Below are positions 40,276 to 49,616 of a stretch of 64,000 nt of DNA, piece after piece. The translations under genes were made by a program, and so were the position numbers. The stretch comes from Candidatus Baltobacteraceae bacterium (GTDB lineage: Bacteria; Vulcanimicrobiota; Vulcanimicrobiia; Vulcanimicrobiales; Vulcanimicrobiaceae), in contig DASXEW010000003.1 in assembly GCA_036489885.1 (NCBI GenBank), forward strand, positions 186,001-250,000, given 5' to 3'. Position 1 is the first letter of the stretch. Every line of letters begins with the position of its first letter. A model generated the notes under the pieces. It saw nothing but the letters and a program-made list of their open reading frames with translations, searched no databases and was not told the origin of the DNA.

Positions 40276-41586
40276 CTAGCGGCCGACATTCCAGAGCATA
40301 ACATTCCCGCCGTAATTGAGGTAGTTACCGGTAATGTTGCCGACAGCGAAACCCAAAAGGCCACCTAGTGCAGATCCGTAAGTGACTCCGGCCGCCCCGA
40401 GAGCTGTAGCGCCGAAGACCGCCCCTGCAAAAGCACACGGCCCTCCACATATCGCCCCCCCGCCAACAGTACCGACAGCCGTACCAAGGTTACCAAATAT
40501 GAAACCCCCGACCATGGCCCCGACGTCGGATCCTATTGCATCACCGATATCCGCGGGGGACGCGTCCGAGGGATAGGCCGCGACAATAATAGGTGGGCTG
40601 GGGGGTGCGAGAAATTCGTTGTTAGATGCGTCTTGGCCAACGCTAACGCACCCGTTTACACATGGCCCCGGCGTACCTTTAAGGAATTCCACAGAAAATG
40701 CCCCCTTCGAACCTATTGAGCCTGGCGCGGCGTTCGGGAGCTGACTTGGACCCGTCACCACTGAGGACGTCGTTCCGGGACTCGCCGAAATGAGCGATCG
40801 CGTTGCGATATTCGAACCCGGAGATGTGACACTAAGTCCGAGCGGGTTTCGGCGAGCCGAGACGCCGCTTGGATCAATGTAGGCCAACCAATTGTTCTTG
40901 TGCCAGGTCGCAGGCGCACCTGAACCACCGCGCGACCGCAGCGTCGGTCCTGTCCATTGAGTCGTCACGGTGTCCCAGGCGCGAACGCCCTCGAACGTAG
41001 TAAACGCCGTCGCGAAACCGTCAGATCCGCTTGAAGTGATCGGGCCGAACGGGTTTGCATTGACGTACGTATTCGCATAGGTGGTCGACGACGGAGGCAG
41101 GCCAGCCTCGCAGCGCTGTGCATATGCATCCGGTGCGTTCCATCCGCCAAAGCCGCTAGCATTGTGACTAGAGACGACGGTCCCGGTCATATCGCGATCC
41201 CAGACTACCATCGCTCCCGTCGTCGGATTAATGTCGGCAAGCGTGTTGCCGCTCAAATCATTGACCTTAAAATCGTCCATGACGTTCGCCTGATGCCCTG
41301 ACGATGGTTGAAAAATCGTGTACATCAGATTTGGGCCGTCCCAGTGAAGAATTTCCATGTTGGTTGTTTGGAGATTTGAAATGTTCCACATCCGGCCAAA
41401 CGGTCCATAACCGTACACCTCGCCAGAGTTCCCTGACGTTGGGGCGGTCGGGAGGTTGCCAGCACAATCTGGCGGACCAGAGTTTGGAAATTGGCTTATA
41501 TTAACTCTCATAAGACGACTGCGAGCGTCATAGTTTCGCTGTAATTTCGGAGTAGAGCCGTTTGCGTTTACGCTACTTCCGGTCAT
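40276..41586 (-). CDS. RHS-family protein fragment with glycine-zipper C-terminal tip
   Basis: The 436-residue frame begins inside an RHS/YD repeat (YDLLGRMTGSS spans its start) and continues with YDARSRLMRV, GEVYGYGPFGRMWN, EILHWDG and a core-like AYIDPSG. A variable C-terminus of about 180 residues follows, with a long Gly/Ala zipper (GSDVGAMVGGFIFGNLG and on). RHS proteins are normally over 1,000 residues; the 5' part is lost and the frame is broken just upstream. The tip looks membrane-active rather than nuclease-like. Probably a toxin remnant or an orphan C-terminal module. Confidence 0.7.
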   Translation of the reverse strand: MTGSSVNANGSTPKLQRNYDARSRLMRVNISQFPNSGPPDCAGNLPTAPTSGNSGEVYGYGPFGRMWNISNLQTTNMEILHWDGPNLMYTIFQPSSGHQANVMDDFKVNDLSGNTLADINPTTGAMVVWDRDMTGTVVSSHNASGFGGWNAPDAYAQRCEAGLPPSSTTYANTYVNANPFGPITSSGSDGFATAFTTFEGVRAWDTVTTQWTGPTLRSRGGSGAPATWHKNNWLAYIDPSGVSARRNPLGLSVTSPGSNIATRSLISASPGTTSSVVTGPSQLPNAAPGSIGSKGAFSVEFLKGTPGPCVNGCVSVGQDASNNEFLAPPSPPIIVAAYPSDASPADIGDAIGSDVGAMVGGFIFGNLGTAVGTVGGGAICGGPCAFAGAVFGATALGAAGVTYGSALGGLLGFAVGNITGNYLNYGGNVMLWNVGR

Positions 41587-41774
41587 TCTGCCCAGAAGAT
41601 CGTAGGTATAGGTTCGAAGTCCGGACTGTCGCGTTTGTGATCTGCTGCGTCAAGCCTAAGTCAACTTCATCGTCGATTGCGCACCGTTCTATCGGCGGTT
41701 TGAAGCGTGTCGCAGGCCGATAGTCAAGTAGAACCAAAAGTCAACGTGCGCTAATGCTGTCGCACGAGGACGAG
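41587..41774 (-). pseudogene. Upstream RHS remnant and junction
   Basis: Minus-strand bases 41587-41650 still encode RHS spacer-like sequence (LTQQITNATVRT), but in a different frame from the YDLLGRM start of the fragment. An in-frame TGA and a frame shift separate them. The remaining ~120 bases to the nuclease gene show no feature except two nearby AAGTCAAC copies. Confidence 0.5.
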
Positions 41775-42548
41775 CTAGGCTTGGGGCGTTACGATGACAT
41801 GCACTCGAAATTTCCTATCGCCTATCGTGCGTTCCGCTGAGAGCTCATGTTCGACTGCTACGGCACTTCTGAACGCGCGGTTCGGATCGTAGATGAGCAC
41901 GAAAAGCACGTCGCACCGCGGATCCTTGCCGTAACGTTCGATTTTCGACGTGATGTCAGAGAACATGGTCGCCTTCCAATCCGTTTCGTCGCGAAAGACC
42001 TTCAGCTCGATGAGCCACTTTAGGCCATCCAAGACGAAATCTACGCGTCCGCCTTTGCCGCCTACTGTCGGGATTGGTTCTTCCGGCTTAACGGCCTTCG
42101 GATACCACATTTGCAAGAGAGCGCGCACAAAGTCTTGGAGATCGTATTCGTCCTTGACCTCAAACGGTAACCGTCCTCTATGTCGATGCTCAGCAGCTAG
42201 TTCCCGCAAGCCGCGAGGGATTGCTCGCAAGACGTCCGCGATATTTTCTTCCGCAAGAGTCGTTCTTTCACGGATCGCAGACTTGCGTTCTGGCTTTGCC
42301 TCATCCGCGGCAATTTTCCAAGGGAAAGCCGCCCCGCATGACTTGCAGAACTTCGGAATGGTAAAGCTACCGCGGCCCTCTGGTCCTGGAATGCCGGCTC
42401 CGCATGTGGCGCACGCGGTCACGGTTTTCGCTCCGCATCTCTTGCAGAAGTCCGCATTGTTTTCTGGAAATCTTCGCGAGTCGGTATTGATCATGTGGCC
42501 GGCGGCACACACAGCCATTGAGTCGTTTCGTGCGGGACGTTGATACAT
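41775..42548 (-). CDS. DUF2321-type zinc-finger plus PD-(D/E)XK nuclease-like protein
   Basis: The 257-residue product has an N-terminal zinc-binding region of the DUF2321 kind (~10-80) with FCKRCG, CATCG and FCKSCGAAFPW. Its C-terminal domain (~125-255) fits a PD-(D/E)XK nuclease: DEYDLQDFV (possible first Glu), GRVDFVLDGLKWLIELKVF with D170, E181 and K183, and a later VLFVLIYDP strand. The zinc part may recognise a target that the nuclease then cuts. Its ATG lies one base after the stop of the 91-residue zinc-ribbon gene, so they form a two-gene unit. A defence role is inferred from the island context. Confidence 0.7.
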   Translation of the reverse strand: MYQRPARNDSMAVCAAGHMINTDSRRFPENNADFCKRCGAKTVTACATCGAGIPGPEGRGSFTIPKFCKSCGAAFPWKIAADEAKPERKSAIRERTTLAEENIADVLRAIPRGLRELAAEHRHRGRLPFEVKDEYDLQDFVRALLQMWYPKAVKPEEPIPTVGGKGGRVDFVLDGLKWLIELKVFRDETDWKATMFSDITSKIERYGKDPRCDVLFVLIYDPNRAFRSAVAVEHELSAERTIGDRKFRVHVIVTPQA

Positions 42549-42549
42549 G

Positions 42550-42825
42550 CTACACGATTCTTACCGCATCCGGCCCGCGGCGTTCGACGTTCTGAAAGCC
42601 GGACTTCAGTCTCTCGACGTCGTCAGGTGAGCGAACTTCGATTTGCACGCCGCACTTGCACGAAATGACATAAACGGCCCGATCGTCGTAGTCGAACGGG
42701 ATTGATTCCTCATACGACGGCTTGCCGCTCTCTTCGAAGACGTTCGAGATCTGCGCTTCTCGAGCAACCGTCTGTTTGCATTTGGTGCACATGATGTCGT
42801 ACTCGAAACGAATTTGCGCGAACAT
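42550..42825 (-). CDS. Small zinc-ribbon (CpXC-like) protein
   Basis: The 91-residue product has CTKCKQ near residue 13 and ISCKCGV near residue 56, a likely single zinc-ribbon with an acidic inserted loop. It resembles CpXC-type domains but has no further motif. It is the first gene of a two-gene operon with the DUF2321-nuclease gene (1-base gap). A target-recognition or control role for the nuclease is possible; no direct evidence. Confidence 0.55.
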   Translation of the reverse strand: MFAQIRFEYDIMCTKCKQTVAREAQISNVFEESGKPSYEESIPFDYDDRAVYVISCKCGVQIEVRSPDDVERLKSGFQNVERRGPDAVRIV

Positions 42826-42918
42826 TGTTAGGTTCGGTCTATGGACCGATGCGGCCGCAGCTACCGGTTAAGGCTGGATCTTTGCGCACGTCGTGCAGGT
42901 GCGTCATTGTTAAGAACA

Positions 42919-43632
42919 CTATGGTTCCCAACCGAGTTCAGCTGCGACTGATACGATGTCCGCGTCATACGGAGTGAACTGGATCGGCGCATTGTTCTCG
43001 CAAATAACGTACCGCCCCTCAAAGAAGACAAAATTGATTCCGTCGTGACGGCTATCGCACGCGATCCCATCGGGCCGCTCACCGTCGAAGTCATTTCGCA
43101 TGAGAAATCCCGATATGGCACGGGTGATATCGAGATGTTGCGACGTCAGAGGTGACTTGTCGAATTGCCCGCGGTCGATCCCTAAACTACGGAGCCTTTG
43201 CGCTACAAATGCAATTCGGTCATGCAGCTGCATGCGTACGCCAGGGGAATTCAGATCGACAAGTCGAGCATCGTGCTCCAAGGTTGCACGCACTTTCGCC
43301 TTCTCGTAAATCGTTTGGGGCATACGACGTTGGCGAGTCGCGATCAAACCATCTCGAACGGCATCTATCGCGATAGCTGCTGCAAGAGCCTGATCATTGG
43401 CATCTTCGAGATCCAGCTCCGTAGGGGAGCTATGTACGTATTCATCATCACCCGCGATCCATGGAAGCACTACCTCAAAGATACACGTGCGAATGCTGCT
43501 CGCGCCGTAAAGGACAATCCGCCCTCGCTCTGGGTCATCAAAACGGCCGGAGCCGTCTTGATGCTCCAACGTCACACGCAGAGGATCTGCAAAGTAGCCA
43601 GCTCGCCAGAACGAGGTCACTGTAAGAGGCAA
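42919..43632 (-). CDS. RES-domain toxin (NAD+-targeting family)
   Basis: The 237-residue product has the RES-domain layout: FWRAGYFADPLRV (the Arg), GRFDDPERGRIVLYGASS, IFEVVLPW with the conserved Glu, and a late RPDGIACDSRHDG with the Ser. Known RES toxins break down NAD+ (for example MbcT-like) and arrest growth. It starts 2 bases after the antitoxin stop. At 237 residues it is longer than the shortest members but within range. Confidence 0.82.
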   Translation of the reverse strand: MPLTVTSFWRAGYFADPLRVTLEHQDGSGRFDDPERGRIVLYGASSIRTCIFEVVLPWIAGDDEYVHSSPTELDLEDANDQALAAAIAIDAVRDGLIATRQRRMPQTIYEKAKVRATLEHDARLVDLNSPGVRMQLHDRIAFVAQRLRSLGIDRGQFDKSPLTSQHLDITRAISGFLMRNDFDGERPDGIACDSRHDGINFVFFEGRYVICENNAPIQFTPYDADIVSVAAELGWEP

Positions 43633-43634
43633 AA

Positions 43635-44027
43635 TTACTCGCTCGCAAGATTCTCCACTGCGGTTAGCACTTTCTCAAAATCGCCATCCGCTAGTACGTC
43701 CGCCGGCATACGAAAACCGAGGACGGGGTTCTTCCCGCGAAACCATTGCTCGGCATTAATATCGCTCAGCCCTATCCCAACGAGTACTTTGAAGACCTGG
43801 AACGTCTCCCGCATGCGCTCTAGGCGAGCGCTCTTCGGAACGGCTTTCTTTAACCGCCACTTCGTTACGGTGTTGGGATTAGAAGTGCGCGTTACGCGTG
43901 CGACTGTCGGTCTCCCTAAGCGATCGGCTAGAAAGGCCGCAAGCGCATCGTACTCAAGCCGTGAGACTTCACTATATGCGTCCGTCAGAAGCTTTGCGAT
44001 CGGGGGATTTCGCGTCAGGGTGTGCAT
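43635..44027 (-). CDS. Xre/MbcA/ParS-type antitoxin
   Basis: The 130-residue product has an N-terminal HTH-like part (RPTVARVTRTSNPNTVTKWR) and a C-terminal DUF2384 domain (INAEQWFRGKNPVLGFRMPADVLADGDFEKVL), whose end usually plugs the toxin's NAD+ site. It is the first gene of the RES-Xre operon. The promoter upstream has a pair of AGATAGC repeats that may be its own binding site. Confidence 0.82.
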   Translation of the reverse strand: MHTLTRNPPIAKLLTDAYSEVSRLEYDALAAFLADRLGRPTVARVTRTSNPNTVTKWRLKKAVPKSARLERMRETFQVFKVLVGIGLSDINAEQWFRGKNPVLGFRMPADVLADGDFEKVLTAVENLASE

Positions 44028-44071
44028 GGTGGGAGCGCTCCAAAGTCGCTATGAAGGATGCCTTAAAAGAT

Positions 44072-44100
44072 ATAGTACTAGATAGCTGAGAAGATAGCAA
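44072..44100 (-). promoter_or_regulatory. Promoter of the RES-Xre operon with direct repeats
   Basis: On the minus strand TTGCTA (44095-44100) and TACTAT (44072-44077) are 17 bases apart. AGATAGC occurs at 44080-44086 and 44092-44098 (plus strand), 12 bases apart, inside the promoter: a likely autoregulatory operator. Confidence 0.6.
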
Positions 44101-44137
44101 CTTATTTCATGGCGAGGCAAGCCCCATGCGGGAGCTA

Positions 44138-44171
44138 TTGACATCGTTCTATCATATATGGAACATTGTTC
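44138..44171 (+). promoter_or_regulatory. Promoter/operator region of the XRE-GrlR gene
   Basis: TTGACA at 44138-44143 is a good -35; the -10 is unclear. GTTC (44146), GAAC (44161) and GTTC (44168) make two overlapping inverted repeats ending just before the ATG at 44175, as expected for an HTH repressor that controls its own gene. Confidence 0.4.
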
Positions 44172-44174
44172 GTA

Positions 44175-44756
44175 ATGAAGGCTTCTGATCTCAGGGCGTC
44201 TCTGCACAAGCTTGGCTTCTCGCAGGCTGATTTCGCTCGCTTGCTCGGCGTAACCTCACGAGCAGTATCCATGTGGCTGGGCGAGCAACGCGCGGTGCCG
44301 CCCCCGGTCGAGGCCTATCTCCGGCTGTTCACTGCGGCACCCGAGGCGACTCGTCTTGCCGAGGTTCAGCGTCTCAGCGAAAGCGAGTTAACTATGCGTG
44401 ATGGCATGTATGCCGTCGAGTATTACTCAAATGACACAGGCCAAACGCTGGTCGGATATGGTTTCGTGATCTTTGACGCCGGTAAGGTTTACGGCGGTGA
44501 TCCCTTCGGTGGAACCTACAATGGCGAGTACACGTTCGATCCCGCAACCGAGCTCGTGAATGTGAGAATCAAACTCACGTTTCCGCCCGGCGCGCAGGCC
44601 GTCTTCGGTGCTGGCCCCCCGTACGAATGGTCCGTTGAAGCCACAACTTCATTTCTACCGCAGACCACTGTCGGCAACGCACTCCTCGTGACAACTTTGG
44701 GGCAAACGGTCAATGTGTCATTCCGCTTTATCAGGCCGATGCCCGAGGCCGCGTAG
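44175..44756 (+). CDS. XRE-type HTH protein with GrlR-like C-terminal domain
   Basis: The 193-residue product has an N-terminal helix-turn-helix (SQADFARLLGVTSRAVSMWL) of the plant-type or Xre kind and a C-terminal domain beginning MRDGMYAVEYYSND and continuing VIFDAGKVYGGDPFGGTYNG. This resembles GrlR, the small beta-barrel that binds the activator GrlA in enteropathogens. Fusion of an HTH to a GrlR-like barrel suggests a regulator that senses a small ligand or partner. It is the last island gene before tRNA-Glu. ATG 44175 is preferred over TTG 44166. Confidence 0.65.
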   Translation: MKASDLRASLHKLGFSQADFARLLGVTSRAVSMWLGEQRAVPPPVEAYLRLFTAAPEATRLAEVQRLSESELTMRDGMYAVEYYSNDTGQTLVGYGFVIFDAGKVYGGDPFGGTYNGEYTFDPATELVNVRIKLTFPPGAQAVFGAGPPYEWSVEATTSFLPQTTVGNALLVTTLGQTVNVSFRFIRPMPEAA

Positions 44757-44814
44757 CGAGCATTAGCGCACGTACGAATGTCAGACGAAACATACGGCCG
44801 GTGCTTCGCGCGAA

Positions 44815-44836
44815 ATCCGTGACCATTCTTGTGACC
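44815..44836 (+). repeat. Paired GTGACC motif, possible integrase arm site
   Basis: CGTGACC (44818-44824) and TGTGACC (44830-44836) lie 58 bases inside the right repeat. They match the pair at 39201-39217 near the other end of the island. Confidence 0.35.
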
Positions 44837-44855
44837 AGCGCGATCTCTATATAGA

Positions 44856-44882
44856 AGAAACCCTCGTTCTATAAGGGTTTCT
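44856..44882 (-). terminator. Intrinsic terminator of tRNA-Glu
   Basis: A perfect 9-bp stem (44856-44864 with 44874-44882, 9-base loop) is followed on the minus strand by TCTATATA. It lies 11 bases beyond the tRNA 3' end and probably came with the island. Confidence 0.7.
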
Positions 44883-44893
44883 GATCGCTCACT

Positions 44894-44920
44894 TGGTAGC
44901 GCCAACGGGAATCGAACCCG
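44894..44920 (-). repeat. Right copy of the tRNA-Glu 3'-end repeat
   Basis: These are the last 27 bases of the intact tRNA-Glu gene, identical to 39060-39086. This copy restores the tRNA. Confidence 0.85.
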
Positions 44921-44968
44921 TCTTTTCGCCTTGAAAGGGCGATGTCCTAACCGATAGACGATGGCGCC
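44894..44968 (-). tRNA. tRNA-Glu(TTC)
   Basis: The 75-base gene folds as a full cloverleaf: acceptor GGCGCCA with TGGCGCT, D arm with TCGGTTAGGA, anticodon loop CTTTCAA (anticodon TTC), T arm GGGTTCGATTCCC, and an encoded CCA. It is the insertion site of the adjoining island. Confidence 0.95.
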
Positions 44969-45021
44969 ACGCTGGCCTCTGGGATTCTACCCGTTCGGCC
45001 AGCGTGGACGCAACACCTGAT

Positions 45022-45798
45022 CTACATATGCTGATTGCGCGTTCGGAAGGCCCATCCGGTGTGGAAGGGGCGACCACTCTCGAGGCGTCCTTGGATTTCG
45101 ACCCGATGCGGTCCGGACGGCAAGTCAAAGGTTGGAGTGAACTTGAAGTCGCGTGCGGAGACGTAGTAGCTATCCGCCGTGATCGTTCGCCCGTCGAGAC
45201 GAACCTGAATGCTGTCGGGACGGACGGCTTCCGGGAACGTCGCGCTGATTTGCGGACGCACGTCGTCAAGCATCGCGTCCGGAGGCGGAACGATCCGGAC
45301 GAGTGTCAATGATGTTGCCGGCGGAGGAGGCGGCGGTCCATTCGGGACAGGCGTTACCGCCATGTTCGGCGCCGCGTTCGGTTCGGTGATCGAGACCGTT
45401 TGATTGGAATCGTTGTAATTCACGATCGCACCGAGCGATTGCGCGATGAAGCGCAGCGGAACGAGCGTTCGTGCACCAACCAGGAACGGCGGACTGTCGA
45501 GAGCCTGTTGTTGTCCGTTCACAATCGCATTCGTGCTGCCGATGTTCAGCTGCACCGTTGTCGAACCGCGCGTCGCATTGATCTGTCCGTTGTCATAGAC
45601 GACCGACGCACCAAGGTGTTCGAAGACACCTCGCAACGGAACGTAGACGCGGCCAGCCCGTTCGACCGGCGGCTGATCGAATTGAATGGGTTGACCGTTT
45701 ACGCTAACGGTCACCGATGCGTTCTGGGCCAAGGCCGGCGAAATCGACGGCACCGTGAAGGCGAGAACGAGGGTGAGGAGAGTAAGCAGTTTATTCAT
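45022..45798 (-). CDS. Exported copper amine oxidase N-terminal-like (stalk) domain protein
   Basis: The 258-residue product has a signal peptide (ending SPALAQ) and two copies of the CAO-N-like fold: VSVNGQPIQFDQPPVERAGR with YVPLRGVFEHLGASV, and ALDSPPFLVGARTLVPLRFIAQSLGA. A Pro-rich linker (about 150-162) leads to a C-terminal Ig-like domain. Such proteins are secreted and wall- or surface-linked; they do not carry oxidase activity. The start is ATG 45798. Confidence 0.82.
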   Translation of the reverse strand: MNKLLTLLTLVLAFTVPSISPALAQNASVTVSVNGQPIQFDQPPVERAGRVYVPLRGVFEHLGASVVYDNGQINATRGSTTVQLNIGSTNAIVNGQQQALDSPPFLVGARTLVPLRFIAQSLGAIVNYNDSNQTVSITEPNAAPNMAVTPVPNGPPPPPPATSLTLVRIVPPPDAMLDDVRPQISATFPEAVRPDSIQVRLDGRTITADSYYVSARDFKFTPTFDLPSGPHRVEIQGRLESGRPFHTGWAFRTRNQHM

Positions 45799-45833
45799 CG
45801 TCTCGGATGAACGGTCACCACTATTCCCAGATT

Positions 45834-46922
45834 CTAAACGTCGAGCTTGCCGAGGATGTCGAGCCCCGCAATGACCGCGGGGGGACTGATGACTTCAAGC
45901 TCGAGCACGTGCCGCTTATTTTGATCCTCGCTCAAGAGTACGTCTTCATGGTGCATCTCGTCTGAGCCGGGAGCAAGCGTCACCGATTTTCCGTCCATCG
46001 ACGCAGAGATCGTTCCGCCAGTCCCTACGCTCCAGAGCGCCAAATATCGTCCAACGAACGGAACGCGCAGTTTCGCGCCGACGCGATCTGCGGCGCATAG
46101 CCGGTCGAAATATGCTGCGATCGGCTTCGTCGCGAGCGCATCTGCAAGCGGGCCGCCCATCCATCCGTCGCCCGTAAGCGCCGACACGTCGACTGAAAGT
46201 GCATCGCTGCATTCTCCAACGTTGAGCGCCGTCGGGAGCTCGCTCTCGGTTTTCAACGAATTCGGATGGAACATCGTGATCATCGATTGCGCGATATGCG
46301 AGCCGAATAGCGTGCCGCCGAGCGTCGTGTGATTTCCGTCCTCGCGCATGAGCGCGATCGGACGCCGTTCGTCCCAAGTGCGCCGCCCGGGCCAACGTTC
46401 GAACAGGATTACGGCGCCTTGTGCGATCAGTGATTCCGCAAGCGCAGCACCGTTGAAGGATGGTATGCCGTAGTACTCGGCGACGCTTTCCCATTTCGGT
46501 AGGACGCGATCGATCGCGCCGCTTGCAATCTGCGCAGGCGTGAAAAAGTAGACGAAGGCAAGTTCACGGTCAGGATCGTTGACGCGCAGCTGACGCACGA
46601 TCCCTTCAACGGCTTGTGAGATGCCTTCCGATGAAAACCGCGCATCTTCGATTGCAAACTCGACGATTACGAGATCGGCGTTCAAGTCGCGTACCGATTG
46701 CGTGCGGAACACCGCGCGTTCGCAACCGAATCCCGGTAACGCGCGCGTGGCCGTCTCGATGATCGCGCTCGAATATGTTCGCGTCAGCGTGCGCGCTAAC
46801 GACGCGAAATAGTAGCCGTCGTAGGTGAGACCACCGCCGAACGCAACGATTCGCGCCTCGTTACCCGAGCGCAAACGCTCTCCGAAACGCGAGAGACCCT
46901 TTCGGGCAGTTGAGAAACTCAT
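45834..46922 (-). CDS. SGNH/GDSL hydrolase-fold protein with altered nucleophile site
   Basis: The 362-residue product has SGNH blocks: block I IVAFGGGLTYDGYYF, where GxS is expected; a block III-like LVIVEFAIED; and block V EDGNHTTLGGTLFGS with the Asp-His pair. At the nucleophile position Gly stands where Ser is usual. A C-terminal ~130-residue beta-rich domain follows. It may be a carbohydrate esterase that has lost or moved its Ser. The start lies 16 bases from tRNA-Met. Confidence 0.65.
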   Translation of the reverse strand: MSFSTARKGLSRFGERLRSGNEARIVAFGGGLTYDGYYFASLARTLTRTYSSAIIETATRALPGFGCERAVFRTQSVRDLNADLVIVEFAIEDARFSSEGISQAVEGIVRQLRVNDPDRELAFVYFFTPAQIASGAIDRVLPKWESVAEYYGIPSFNGAALAESLIAQGAVILFERWPGRRTWDERRPIALMREDGNHTTLGGTLFGSHIAQSMITMFHPNSLKTESELPTALNVGECSDALSVDVSALTGDGWMGGPLADALATKPIAAYFDRLCAADRVGAKLRVPFVGRYLALWSVGTGGTISASMDGKSVTLAPGSDEMHHEDVLLSEDQNKRHVLELEVISPPAVIAGLDILGKLDV

Positions 46923-46938
46923 CTCACACGCAAAATTG

Positions 46939-47010
46939 TGGGCCTGGCTGGATTCGAACCAGCGCGCAACCAGTTATGAGCCGGCCGCTCTACCGCTGAG
47001 CTACAGGCCC
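46939..47010 (-). tRNA. tRNA-Met(CAT)
   Basis: The gene has acceptor GGGCCTG with CAGGCCC, a D arm with TAGCTCAGCGGTAGAGC, anticodon loop CTCATAA (anticodon CAT) and T arm CTGGTTCGAATCCAG. CCA is not encoded. It could be elongator tRNA-Met or the tRNA-Ile that is modified to read AUA; the sequence alone does not settle which. Confidence 0.9.
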
Positions 47011-47033
47011 GTTTCAGCGTGAACCGTGCATTT

Positions 47034-48808
<1,775 letters not shown>

Positions 48809-48827
48809 AGGGAAAAGCTCATACGGG

Positions 48828-49616
48828 ATGGGGAACGCGGACGCCTTCGCTGCAAACATAGCCGCCTCTGGGCTGCGACATTTCCGGCTTATCGAACATC
48901 ACCGGACAATACGCAGCACCAATGACGAAGCACAGCGGCGCCTCGGAGAGGCGTCCTCGGCCGGGCTCGTCATCGTCGCGGACGAGCAGTCCGGGGGCAA
49001 GGGACGCCGCGGTCGCACGTGGGTCGCGGCAGCGCACAGCGGCTTGCTCTTCACCGCCATCCTTCCGAAGCCGGTTGATGCCGGCGCTGCATGGTCGGTG
49101 ACATTCTGGGCCGGATTGCGCGTCGCGGACGCGCTTGCGCATTGGAACGTCGAGCCGGCGTTGCAGTGGCCTAACGATCTCTTGCTCGACGGCCGCAAGC
49201 TGTGCGGCATTCTGTGCGTTTCACGCATCGTTGCCGATCGGGCGACGCTGGGCTGCGGAATCGGCGTCAACGTGTATCGTCCGCGGAATCGCCCGGACCT
49301 CGATGAGATTATGCCGCCACCGATCTTTCTCGATGACGTTCGCGTCCTTGGCGAACGCGCGCGCGAGGAGCTGCTGGGTCAGATTTTGCGCGCGTTTGAA
49401 TCTCAGCTCGACGGGCTCCACAATCCCGCGTCGATCGCGCGCGAATGGGAGACGCGCGCGGGAGTCCCCGGCACGCGCTACCGATTCACGCTCGAAGACG
49501 GCGGTGAGGTCGAAGGCGAAGCGCTACGGCTCACCTCCGGCGGAGGACTCGTCATGCAAACCGCCTCGGGAGAGCGCGTCGTCGAATTAGCCGATCGCGT
49601 GCGCGTCGTGCGCTAG
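48828..49616 (+). CDS. birA: Biotin-[acetyl-CoA-carboxylase] ligase, monofunctional
   Basis: The 262-residue product attaches biotin to carboxylase carrier proteins. It has the catalytic domain STNDEAQRR, EQSGGKGRRGRTWVA (biotinyl-AMP loop), LQWPNDLLLDGRKLCGIL and a C-terminal SH3-like domain (GEVEGEALRLTSGGGL). The DNA-binding HTH of bifunctional BirA is missing, so it should not repress the bio operon. ATG 48828 is chosen over TTG 48777. Confidence 0.9.
   Translation: MGNADAFAANIAASGLRHFRLIEHHRTIRSTNDEAQRRLGEASSAGLVIVADEQSGGKGRRGRTWVAAAHSGLLFTAILPKPVDAGAAWSVTFWAGLRVADALAHWNVEPALQWPNDLLLDGRKLCGILCVSRIVADRATLGCGIGVNVYRPRNRPDLDEIMPPPIFLDDVRVLGERAREELLGQILRAFESQLDGLHNPASIAREWETRAGVPGTRYRFTLEDGGEVEGEALRLTSGGGLVMQTASGERVVELADRVRVVR

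Larger units (their letters stand above)
39060..44893. mobile_element. 5.8-kb insertion bounded by tRNA-Glu direct repeats
   Basis: A 27-bp perfect direct repeat brackets this segment. Its genes (RHS fragment, DUF2321-nuclease unit, RES-Xre, XRE-GrlR) are typical accessory cargo. No full integrase is inside; only a C-terminal fragment touches the left end from outside. It is most likely a small non-autonomous or decayed genomic island, possibly one of two placed in tandem at the tRNA. Confidence 0.7.
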
